Positions 35,091 to 42,767 of a stretch of 64,000 bases of DNA are shown one piece after another. Made by a program: the position numbers and the translations under genes. Every line of letters starts with the position of its first letter. The stretch's first letter is position 1. The stretch spans positions 248,001 to 312,000 of the forward strand of contig DDTK01000011.1 in assembly GCA_002344065.1 (NCBI GenBank), written 5' to 3'. The notes beneath the pieces were generated by a model. It worked only from the letters and a program-made list of their open reading frames with translations. It was not told the origin of the DNA and did not search any database. This DNA comes from Flammeovirgaceae bacterium UBA2366. GTDB lineage: Bacteria; Bacteroidota; Bacteroidia; Cytophagales; Cyclobacteriaceae.

Positions 35091-36068
35091 ATGAAAGAAA
35101 TTACCATCGGTATCGACATTGGAGGAACAAACACCAAGTTTGGCATCGTTGACCGTTCTGGAAATGTTTTGTTTCAAGATCGGATTAAAACCCAGGAATA
35201 TGAAGAAGCTTCTGATCTGGTTAACGATCTGGCTAAGGCCATAAAAGAATCTATAACCAACCTGGGTATCGATTATTCATTAGTGGGCATTGGTGTTGGC
35301 GCAGCCAACGGCAACTATTACAAGGGCACCATTGAACATGCCACCAACCTGAAATGGAAAGGAATTATTCCTTTGGCTGATATGCTTTCCAAACCCTTTG
35401 GTGTGCCGACCCTGGTTACCAACGATGCCAATGCAGCCGCAGTAGGTGAAATGGTATACGGTGCAGCCCGCAACATGAAAGATTTTGTTGTCATAACATT
35501 GGGTACGGGGTTAGGTAGTGGCTTTGTGTGCAATGGACAACTCATTAATGGCAAACATGGCATAGCCGGAGAACTCGGTCACACTACAGTGAATTATGCA
35601 GGCCGGTATTGTAACTGCGGAAAACGAGGTTGCCTTGAAACCTATGTTTCGGCTACAGGAATTAAACGATCGGTTTATAAGCTTTTGGCTGATCACCTTG
35701 AGCCCAGTGAACTTCGGGGTATCAGCTTTGATAACCTGAACACAAAAATGATTACGGAAGCCGCTGTGCGCGGAGACATTGTTGCCCGCGAAGCTTTTGA
35801 ATACACCGGCAGGATACTCGGAACCAAGCTTGCCGAAACCGTTGTGCACACCGATCCCGAAGCAATTTTTTTATTTGGTGGCCTTTCGCTCGCAGGCGAT
35901 CTGATCTTCAAGCCTACCATTAAACACATGGAGGCTAACCTGATGCCGGTGTTTAGAGGAAAAGTAAAAATTCTTCCCTCCGGACTTCAGAACCAGGCAG
36001 CACCAATTTTAGGCGCAAGCAGTCTGGTGTGGAATTACCTGGAGGAAAAAGGAAAGGTTCACGCCTGA
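35091..36068 (+). CDS. ROK family glucokinase
   Basis: A 325-aa ROK kinase. The phosphate motif GIDIGGTNTKFGIVD is at residues 7-21, the sugar site TLVTNDANAAAVGE near 103, GTGLGSGFVCNGQLINGKHGIAGELGHTTV near 139-168 and the zinc motif CNCGKRGCLET near 178. The C-terminus PIFLFGGLSLAGD-like residues complete the family. Its place after pgi and pfkA supports glucose phosphorylation rather than repression. No DNA-binding domain is present. Confidence 0.92.
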   Translation: MKEITIGIDIGGTNTKFGIVDRSGNVLFQDRIKTQEYEEASDLVNDLAKAIKESITNLGIDYSLVGIGVGAANGNYYKGTIEHATNLKWKGIIPLADMLSKPFGVPTLVTNDANAAAVGEMVYGAARNMKDFVVITLGTGLGSGFVCNGQLINGKHGIAGELGHTTVNYAGRYCNCGKRGCLETYVSATGIKRSVYKLLADHLEPSELRGISFDNLNTKMITEAAVRGDIVAREAFEYTGRILGTKLAETVVHTDPEAIFLFGGLSLAGDLIFKPTIKHMEANLMPVFRGKVKILPSGLQNQAAPILGASSLVWNYLEEKGKVHA

Positions 36069-36101
36069 TATTTTTCATAATCGCCAACTCTCATTCAATT
36101 C

Positions 36102-36117
36102 GGTTGAAGCTTCAACC
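36102..36117. promoter_or_regulatory. 16-bp perfect palindrome upstream of the Crp/Fnr gene pair
   Basis: GGTTGAAG followed by CTTCAACC is self-complementary with no spacer. It lies 34 bp after the glucokinase stop and about 90 bp before the next ATG. There is no T-tract, so an operator is more likely than a terminator. The binding protein is unknown. Confidence 0.5.
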
Positions 36118-36207
36118 CAATGGCAAAAGAAGCATTTAGTGCTTACCTTCACCCTTTCGATAGACAAGTTCATTTTGTATTCTCTTAAAAAAAAACGATA
36201 CCCACTT

Positions 36208-36477
36208 ATGGTACCTATTTACGCCATGCAACATCAGCAGGCCTTGAAAATGAACGGGGCTTTTATTCGCATCGATGTACAGGATTTTCAGAATATTTTA
36301 CGCAAAGCTGAAGGCCTGCTGGTGATCGAATCGAAAACAGGAATTTTTTCAAATACTTTCTTGTACCTGACTTCCTACAAAGGCTTTATTTGTTATTGCA
36401 AAACAAAAGAACAGCTTGGAGTTCCGGGCAGTCACGAAAAAATATATGCCTCACAGGTAAGTCTCCCCCAAATGTAA
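36208..36477 (+). CDS. Hypothetical protein, 89 aa
   Basis: I do not recognise this family. The protein reads AFIRIDVQDFQNILRKAEGLLVIESKTGIFSNTFLYLTSYKGFICYCKTKEQL, an alpha/beta pattern with two strands near the end and one Cys pair-like region (ICYCK). The start at 36208 is chosen because the longer frame begins at a GTG and adds a low-complexity Lys stretch. It lies 12 bp before the Crp/Fnr gene, so the two are probably one operon. No signal peptide. Confidence 0.55.
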   Translation: MVPIYAMQHQQALKMNGAFIRIDVQDFQNILRKAEGLLVIESKTGIFSNTFLYLTSYKGFICYCKTKEQLGVPGSHEKIYASQVSLPQM

Positions 36478-36489
36478 ATAGCTTCGAAT

Positions 36490-37101
36490 ATGGAAATTAA
36501 CGAATTAGAATCATCACCAAAACTAAAAGCAAAACTGGAAGACTTTGGCATGACCAAAAGTTTTCACGAAGGTGATGTAATTGTAAATGAAAACGCATAC
36601 ATCAAATCCATACCCATTGTTACCAAAGGGAGCATTCGGGTACTGCGTACCGATGAAGACGGTCGCGAAATTTTACTGTATTACATCAAGGCTGGCGAAA
36701 GTTGCATTATGTCGTTTTTGGGTGGCATGCACCAGGACACCAGCAAAGTAAAAGCCGTAGCCGAAGAAGAAACCGAAATACTTTTTATTCCGATTGATAA
36801 GGTAAGCCTCCTGATTAAAGAATATCCGGAATGGCTCGATTACATTTTCCGATTGTACCACAAGCGTTTTGAAGAATTATTGGATGTGGTGAATGCCATT
36901 GCATTTAAAAAACTAGACGAACGGTTACTGGACTTCATTCATAAGAAAGTTGAGCTGGCTAAAAGCAACACCCTGAATATTACTCATGAACAGTTAGCCA
37001 ACGAACTCGGCACCGCACGGGTGGTAGTTTCGCGCCTGCTGAAGAAAATGGAGGAAGAAGGGTTGGTGACCTTGGGAAGGAATAAGATTACGGTTGCCTG
37101 A
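36490..37101 (+). CDS. Crp/Fnr family transcriptional regulator
   Basis: A 203-aa regulator. Residues 10-120 form a cyclic-nucleotide-like beta barrel (FHEGDVIVNENAYIKSIPIVTKGSIRVLRTDEDGREILLYYIKAGESCIMSF). Residues 130-160 are a dimer helix, and a winged helix-turn-helix lies near 168-198 (ITHEQLANELGTARVVVSRLLKKMEEEGLV). The Cys cluster of an oxygen-sensing Fnr is absent, so it may sense another signal. It is a candidate to bind the TGAT-N4-ATCA palindromes found upstream of the sulfide operon and the cupin gene, though this is inference. Confidence 0.9.
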   Translation: MEINELESSPKLKAKLEDFGMTKSFHEGDVIVNENAYIKSIPIVTKGSIRVLRTDEDGREILLYYIKAGESCIMSFLGGMHQDTSKVKAVAEEETEILFIPIDKVSLLIKEYPEWLDYIFRLYHKRFEELLDVVNAIAFKKLDERLLDFIHKKVELAKSNTLNITHEQLANELGTARVVVSRLLKKMEEEGLVTLGRNKITVA

Positions 37102-37182
37102 TGATATAGCTAAAATATGTGCATTACATAGAGACAATTGTTAGTGTCAAGCGGTGGGACGACTCAGACTACAAAAATTGAC

Positions 37183-37832
37183 ATGAATAGAATCGAACGA
37201 CTTTTTACTATTGCTTGGTGGGCAGTAATTATTGGACTTTCAATTTATTTCTTCCTTGAGAACGTAGCGGTCTACCTGACTGGATTTAAGAGTACGAGTT
37301 TTATAAATAATCCATTTTGGGTTGGACTACATTTAATTGGCGGGACTTTAGCACTTCTATTTGGGCCAATTCAATTCTCAAAATGGGTGAGAACTAAACA
37401 CTTGCCTTTTCACCGACTGACAGGTAAAATTTATATAATCGGAGCTTTTATTGCAGGACTTTCCGCACTTCGACTATCCTTGATAAGTTCTTGTGAGCCG
37501 TGCAGGGTTTCACTTTTTATTTTGGCCGTCTTGGTTATTGGGACCACATTTTCTGCATGGTGGTCAGTAAAAAAGAAAAACGTAACGGTACATCGACAAT
37601 TTATGATTAGGAGTTATATCTGCGTTTTCTCATTTGTAGCAGTACGAATAGGTGGACTCTTTCCGTTAGACTTTTTATTGGACAAATTGACGACCCGACA
37701 TTTGACCGGACTGTAAATGAATATTTCTTTTCATTTGTGCCGCTGATTATTGGAGAAATATTTATGATTTGGTTGCCAACATTGACGACAATACGAGAAA
37801 AAATGAAAGTGGGACAAACCTCCAGCCGCTAA
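37183..37832 (+). pseudogene. DUF2306-like membrane protein with a frameshift
   Basis: The first part (about 177 codons from the ATG at 37183) has four hydrophobic segments (residues 9-30, 44-66, 82-104, 108-130) and HRLTGKIYIIGAF, HRQFMIRSY-like features of DUF2306 proteins. At about 37680 the frame shifts: the in-frame reading ends TTRHLTGL, while another frame continues from GQIDDPTFDRTVNEYFF through a further hydrophobic stretch to a stop at 37830-37832. One missing base explains this. It could be a real mutation or a sequencing error. Confidence 0.65.
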
Positions 37833-37872
37833 CAAAAGCGGCTTCGAGAAGGCCACTGCAGAAACACAAACG

Positions 37873-40257
37873 CTACTCCACCTTCACCTTCAAATTCTCA
37901 CCCAGCAATTTAAACTGGGTAAGCCACTCCGGCTTTTCGGCCCCTCTTTCTTTCGACATTTCGAAATACAGGTTTTGGGTTTTATACAGGATGGGCTCCA
38001 GCTTGAATTTCTGCAACAAGGGAAACACCCTGTTTAACCGTTCAATGCGCTTTACATTACTGCGTTCTGCGCTGATGCGTTTTAATTCCTTGTAAATACT
38101 CTCCCCTGCCAGGCGTTCAATTTTATCAGGATCTTCAATGGTTAGTTCCCACTTTACCATCTCACCCATAATACGCTCAATCTCTTTTACATTAATTTTT
38201 TCTGGCTGAAATGAATTCACTAGGTCGGCATTGAGAATGTATTCAAATGTAGTGGTGTACGCGCGCGGTATCGGTATATCGTTATTCGACAAAGCATTTA
38301 CTAACGGGTAATCGCGGTTATATACCCTGCGTAACGATTCTTCCAACTCGCGCATACTTTGCTGGGTAATCATATCCAGTACCTTGCGCTTTTCATCCTT
38401 AAACAACTGCCACAACGTATATTTATCTGGCCCAAAATAGGTTTGCATGTATCCCAACACATCACCCAGCCGGCCTTCATCAAAAGCAGTTCCCACCCTG
38501 AATTTCATATTTTCGAAATCAACGGGGTCCATATCCAGCGCCAGGTTTCCAATAATGTTATGTTTACCCATGTACACCACAGCAAATGCCATACGCCTTT
38601 CGGAGCGGGTTACGTTGGATTGTACACGGGTTATACCCAGCGTTAGTATCTGCTCGCCCGCTTCCTTTCTTAAAAAGAATTCGTTGGCCGTAGTGTAATT
38701 AAACACCGGGGTTTCTTCAGGATCTTCTTCAAACAGGGAAGCCACTGCATAATGCATACCCACACGTTGCAGGTTTGTTTTTGAAGGTAGTACATAGCGT
38801 CTGTATACATTACCAGCATTCTCAAGCGATGGAATATTACTGGGAGCCTTTTCCAGTTTACGAATAAACTCATCTTCAAAATCGGCTCCGGCTGTTTGGT
38901 GTAGTAATTGAATTGCCCGGCAAGCGTACTGTAAAATCTGGATGGTTTCAATACCGGAAATTTCATCAAAAAACCAACCGCAACTGGTGTACATCAACAA
39001 AGCATTGCGTTGCATTTCCATCAGGCGAAACACCTTGTTTTGCTCTACGTCCTTTGCACAATGGTTTTTCAAAAACTTTCGAATGGTGTCGTCATTTCGC
39101 TTAAGGATTACATTGATGTACTCATCGCGCGCTTTCCAGGGATCTTTAAGTACATCGGAAGCTTTGGCTTCATAAATCTTAACTAATTCATCGCGAAGCC
39201 AATCCAACGCCTCGCGCAAGGGTTGCCGCCACTTTTGGTTCCACGTTGGATTACCTCCTGAGCTACAGCCACAATCACTTCTCCAACGCTCAACACCATG
39301 CACGCAACTCCACGAACTGTTTTCGTGAATTTGCACTTCATACAAGGGTGGAAAACGGTCCAGAAACTGTCCATAATTCATAATATGGTTATGCTTCAGC
39401 CGGTGGATATGATCCAGGCAAAACGCCAGGGCCATATCGCCATGTTTGTGGTGATGCCCGTATGATTCACCATCGGTGGCAACATGAACAAGCTGCGGCT
39501 CAGCATCGTCCTTATCAAAAGCATTACGCAACCGGTGAGAAAATTTTTCACCATCATTGAGCAAACCATTGAAAGCCACTCCTTGCGCGATATCACCATC
39601 GTAAAAGAAAACAGCAATACTTTTTCCGGAAGGAAGATTCACCTTGTAAACCTTACGTGTGTTGATACTTGTTCCATTGAGTTCTGACCAATGATCTGCT
39701 CCTATTTTTCGAAAAGCCCTGGCCTGACGAGGTGCCAGTATAGTAAACTTAATATTATGCTCTGCCAATGCTTCAAGGGTTGCAGTATCCACGGCAGTCT
39801 CAGCCAACCACATGCCTTCTGGTGCACGACCAAAGCGATGTTCAAAATCACGTATGCCCCAAATAATTTGGGTTTGCTTATCACGTGCATTAGCCAGCGG
39901 CATAATCATATGGTTATACACTTGCGCTAAAGCAGAGCCATGTCCGTCAAAAACCTTCTCACTTTCTTTGTCAGCTTCAAGAATAGCCTCATAGGTCTCC
40001 TTGTCATTTTCCTCCATCCACGAAAGCAGCGTTGGTCCGAAATTAAAACTGATGCGGCTATAGTTATTGACAATATTCTTGATGATACCATCCTCTAAAA
40101 TCCGGGAAGCAGCATTGGGTGCGTAACATTCGGCTGAGATCCGCTCATTCCAGTCGTGATACGGATGGGCAGAATCCTGCACTTCAATTACTTCCAGCCA
40201 TGCGTTTTCCCTGGGGGGTTGATAAAAATGTCCGTGAATACAGATGTACTTCTCCAT
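37873..40257 (-). CDS. GH57 family protein with DUF3536 domain
   Basis: A 794-aa cytosolic protein. Residues 1-300 form a GH57 barrel: HGHFYQPPREN (7-17), the nucleophile Glu153 in GMWLAETAVD and the acid/base Asp262 in VATDGESYGHHHKHGD. Residues about 430-750 are DUF3536, with NVTRSERRMAFAVVYMGKHNIIG and the C-terminal WELTIEDPDKIERLAGESIYKELKRI. GH57 enzymes act on alpha-glucans (amylase, branching, 4-alpha-glucanotransferase). This one is the last gene of the GlgE operon, so glycogen or alpha-glucan remodelling is likely. The exact reaction is unknown. Confidence 0.85.
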   Translation of the reverse strand: MEKYICIHGHFYQPPRENAWLEVIEVQDSAHPYHDWNERISAECYAPNAASRILEDGIIKNIVNNYSRISFNFGPTLLSWMEENDKETYEAILEADKESEKVFDGHGSALAQVYNHMIMPLANARDKQTQIIWGIRDFEHRFGRAPEGMWLAETAVDTATLEALAEHNIKFTILAPRQARAFRKIGADHWSELNGTSINTRKVYKVNLPSGKSIAVFFYDGDIAQGVAFNGLLNDGEKFSHRLRNAFDKDDAEPQLVHVATDGESYGHHHKHGDMALAFCLDHIHRLKHNHIMNYGQFLDRFPPLYEVQIHENSSWSCVHGVERWRSDCGCSSGGNPTWNQKWRQPLREALDWLRDELVKIYEAKASDVLKDPWKARDEYINVILKRNDDTIRKFLKNHCAKDVEQNKVFRLMEMQRNALLMYTSCGWFFDEISGIETIQILQYACRAIQLLHQTAGADFEDEFIRKLEKAPSNIPSLENAGNVYRRYVLPSKTNLQRVGMHYAVASLFEEDPEETPVFNYTTANEFFLRKEAGEQILTLGITRVQSNVTRSERRMAFAVVYMGKHNIIGNLALDMDPVDFENMKFRVGTAFDEGRLGDVLGYMQTYFGPDKYTLWQLFKDEKRKVLDMITQQSMRELEESLRRVYNRDYPLVNALSNNDIPIPRAYTTTFEYILNADLVNSFQPEKINVKEIERIMGEMVKWELTIEDPDKIERLAGESIYKELKRISAERSNVKRIERLNRVFPLLQKFKLEPILYKTQNLYFEMSKERGAEKPEWLTQFKLLGENLKVKVE

Positions 40258-40264
40258 TTATTCT

Positions 40265-40286
40265 GTCAATAGTCAATAGTCAATGG
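40265..40286. repeat. Short tandem repeat upstream of the GH57 gene
   Basis: GTCAATA repeated twice and then GTCAATG, three 7-bp units in a row. It lies in the 80-bp gap between glgB and the GH57 gene, which is AT-rich and holds no other clear feature. Confidence 0.6.
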
Positions 40287-40337
40287 TAATTGATGACTCA
40301 TCAGTAATTGGTGACTCTAATTATTGCTAATTGTTAA

Positions 40338-42305
40338 TTACTCTAATTCAAATTCTGTTTCTTCTTTTTCCAGTTTCAGTACGCTAATACCTAATGGTGG
40401 AAGGGTGAGAGATAAGGAATAATCCTTTTGATGATACTTTATGGGAGTTGTTGTAAGCGCTCCCTGATTGAGTACACCACTTCCGCCATATTTAAACTCA
40501 TCCGAATTAAAAATCTCGCGCCACTGCCCACGATAGGGAGCACCCACACGGTAATGATAGCGTGTTTCAGGTGTGAAGTTGCATACAACAAGTAACAAAT
40601 CCTCCTTCTTGTCAGACTTGCGCTGGTAAATGATTACGCTGTTCTGATGATCGGAATAATCAACCCACTCAAACCCACGATCATCAAAGGCATAATGGTA
40701 CAACGCGGCTTCCGATTTATACAACACATTCAAATCCTTCATCAATTGGTAAATTCCCTGATGCGCAGGGTATTGCAATAAATGCCAATCCAGACTTTGA
40801 TCATGATTCCATTCAGAAGACTGTCCGAACTCACCTCCCATAAACAAGAGCTTTGTACCTGGATGGGTGTACATATACGAGAACATTAAGCGAAGATTGG
40901 CAAACCTGCGCCACTCATCACCGGGCATGCGTCCCAGCAATGATCCTTTTCCATGCACCACTTCATCGTGCGAAAGCGGCAACATAAAGTTCTCCGTAAA
41001 GGCATACATAATGCTGAAGGTGATTTCATTTTGATGAAACCTGCGATGAATAGGATCATTCTTGAAATATTTCAATGTATCGTGCATCCAACCCATCATC
41101 CATTTTTGCCCGAAGCCAAGTCCGCCTAAATAGGTTGGTTTGGAAACACCCGGCCATGCGGTAGATTCTTCCGCGATGGTAATGATATCCGGAAATTGTG
41201 AATAGGCCTGCTCATTAAATTCTTTTAGGAGTATAATGGACTCAATATTTTCACGACCTCCATATTCGTTAGGAATCCATTCACCTTCTTTGCGAGAATA
41301 ATCCAGGTAGAGCATGCTGGCCACAGCATCTACACGTAAACCGTCAATGTGGTAACGATCAAGCCAGTAGATTGCATTGCTGATAAGAAATGACCGCACT
41401 TCATTACGACCATAATTGAAGATGTAGCTCTTCCAATCGGGATGAAAACCCTTGCGGGGATCGGAATGTTCATACAAATGTGTGCCGTCAAACTTATACA
41501 GGCCATGCACATCACCCGGGAAATGCGAGGGCACCCAATCGAGTATAATTCCGATACCAGCCTGGTGAAAACAGTCGACTAAATACATGAACTCCTCGGG
41601 CGTTCCAAACCGGCTTGAAGGCGCGAAATATCCTGTGATCTGATAACCCCACGATCCGAAAAACGGGTGCTCCATCACCGGCAAAAATTCTACATGGGTA
41701 AAACCCAAATCGGATACATAGGCCACCAACTCATCGGCCATTTCACGATAACTTAACGAGCGATTTCCATCATCATACTTTCTTCGCCATGAACCGAAAT
41801 GCACTTCATACACGGAGTATGGTTTGGGTTTGCCGGTTTGTGCTTTGCGTTTCTCCAGCCATTTTTTATCCTTCCATTCGTATGCTGTATCCCAAACAAT
41901 AGAAGCTGTTTTAGGTGGCGTTTCAGCAAACATGGCAAACGGATCAGCCTTTTCCAGAAAATCACCTGTATTGGAATGGATAGCATACTTGTATGCTTCA
42001 CCCCGCTGCACACCAGGAAAGAAACCTTCCCATATTCCGGATTCATCCCAGCGGGGCGCAAGTTTATGACTTTCACTATTCCAATAATTGAAGTTTCCAA
42101 TCACAGAAACAGTGCGGGCATTAGGTGCCCATACGGCAAAATAGGTTCCCTTCTTACCATTAAACTCAACCGGAAAAGAACCGAGCTTTTCATAAAGTTT
42201 AAAGTGCTTACCCGTTTTAAATAAGTGAATATCAAAATCGGTTAACCGGCTGTAAACATCCGCGGTAACATTTGCTTCGAGTGATATCTTTTTCTTTTTA
42301 CCCAT
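40338..42305 (-). CDS. glgB: 1,4-alpha-glucan branching enzyme
   Basis: A 655-aa GH13 branching enzyme. A CBM48-like N-terminus (residues 30-150, with FAVWAPNARTVSVIGNFNYW) precedes the GH13 barrel. Catalytic motifs are intact: GLRVDAVASMLYLDYSR (nucleophile Asp), TIAEESTAWPG (acid/base Glu), LSHDEVVHGKGSLL and FMGGEFGQSSEWNHDQSLDW. It adds alpha-1,6 branches. In the GlgE pathway GlgE lengthens chains and GlgB branches them, so this gene completes the local route. It lies upstream of the GH57 gene and downstream of the GxxExxY relic. Confidence 0.95.
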   Translation of the reverse strand: MGKKKKISLEANVTADVYSRLTDFDIHLFKTGKHFKLYEKLGSFPVEFNGKKGTYFAVWAPNARTVSVIGNFNYWNSESHKLAPRWDESGIWEGFFPGVQRGEAYKYAIHSNTGDFLEKADPFAMFAETPPKTASIVWDTAYEWKDKKWLEKRKAQTGKPKPYSVYEVHFGSWRRKYDDGNRSLSYREMADELVAYVSDLGFTHVEFLPVMEHPFFGSWGYQITGYFAPSSRFGTPEEFMYLVDCFHQAGIGIILDWVPSHFPGDVHGLYKFDGTHLYEHSDPRKGFHPDWKSYIFNYGRNEVRSFLISNAIYWLDRYHIDGLRVDAVASMLYLDYSRKEGEWIPNEYGGRENIESIILLKEFNEQAYSQFPDIITIAEESTAWPGVSKPTYLGGLGFGQKWMMGWMHDTLKYFKNDPIHRRFHQNEITFSIMYAFTENFMLPLSHDEVVHGKGSLLGRMPGDEWRRFANLRLMFSYMYTHPGTKLLFMGGEFGQSSEWNHDQSLDWHLLQYPAHQGIYQLMKDLNVLYKSEAALYHYAFDDRGFEWVDYSDHQNSVIIYQRKSDKKEDLLLVVCNFTPETRYHYRVGAPYRGQWREIFNSDEFKYGGSGVLNQGALTTTPIKYHQKDYSLSLTLPPLGISVLKLEKEETEFELE

Positions 42306-42361
42306 AGTAAATTATCTTACGTAATAGACTTTATGCCACTAAAGCACAAAAACACAAAATT

Positions 42362-42730
42362 TTATAACACAAAACGTCTTATACCTGAACCTATGTTAGC
42401 AACATTAAAATTTATCAGATATCCCAGACGTTTATTGGTTATTTTTAAATGACTCAGAATTTGAGCATCCCAAACTGGATTTACCAGAACCCATCTCAAA
42501 AATAGACAACGCGTCATTGCGAGGGAGGAACGACCGAAGCAATCTCGTCCAGAGCTTTGAAAAAATGAGATTGCTTCACTGCGTTCGCAATGACGGGGTA
42601 TTTTTGAGATGGGTTCCAATTTAACAGTAAACGCAGAATCCACGATAAGTTTTCCAATTCGCTCAAGCTCTTGAGGAATGGGCTCAAATACCTTTTTGTG
42701 CGATTTGGTGACTTCGTGATTTTGTGGCAT
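42362..42730 (-). pseudogene. GxxExxY protein relic interrupted by a palindromic element
   Basis: The frame starts MPQNHEVTKSHK, and its first part (IPQELERIGKLIVDSAFTVK) and last part (DAQILSHLKITNKRLGYLINFNVANIGSGIRRFVL) match the two ends of GxxExxY proteins, a PD-(D/E)XK-like family. The middle, which should hold GPGLLESxYE and the nuclease core, is absent. In its place is the 130-bp element at 42487-42616, which reads in frame as RHCERSEAIS and unrelated residues. The product would lack the active site. It splits the glucan operon between treS and glgB. Confidence 0.8.
42487..42616. repeat. 130-bp MITE-like element with 18-bp terminal inverted repeats
   Basis: The ends GAACCCATCTCAAAAATA (42487-42504) and TATTTTTGAGATGGGTTC (42599-42616) are perfect complements. 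Inside, CGTCATTGCGA and TCGCAATGACG form a second inverted pair, with AGCAATCTC and GAGATTGCT between them. This inner part is the common dispersed repeat whose translation reads RHCERSEAIS. No transposase is encoded. Confidence 0.85.
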
Positions 42731-42767
42731 TGCAATTACTGATAGAAATTTAATCAATGAATAGAGT

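Noticed and set aside
37138..37843. True integron cassette
   Set aside because: The ends do not fit the RYYYAAC and GTTRRRY consensus and no integrase is present.
40265..40286. Tandem GTCAATA units as a CRISPR or iteron array
   Set aside because: Only three 7-bp units, no spacers, no cas genes and no replication gene nearby.
42362..42757. A complete novel protein of 131 aa
   Set aside because: Its centre is a translated dispersed repeat and its ends are the two ends of GxxExxY proteins, so it is a relic.
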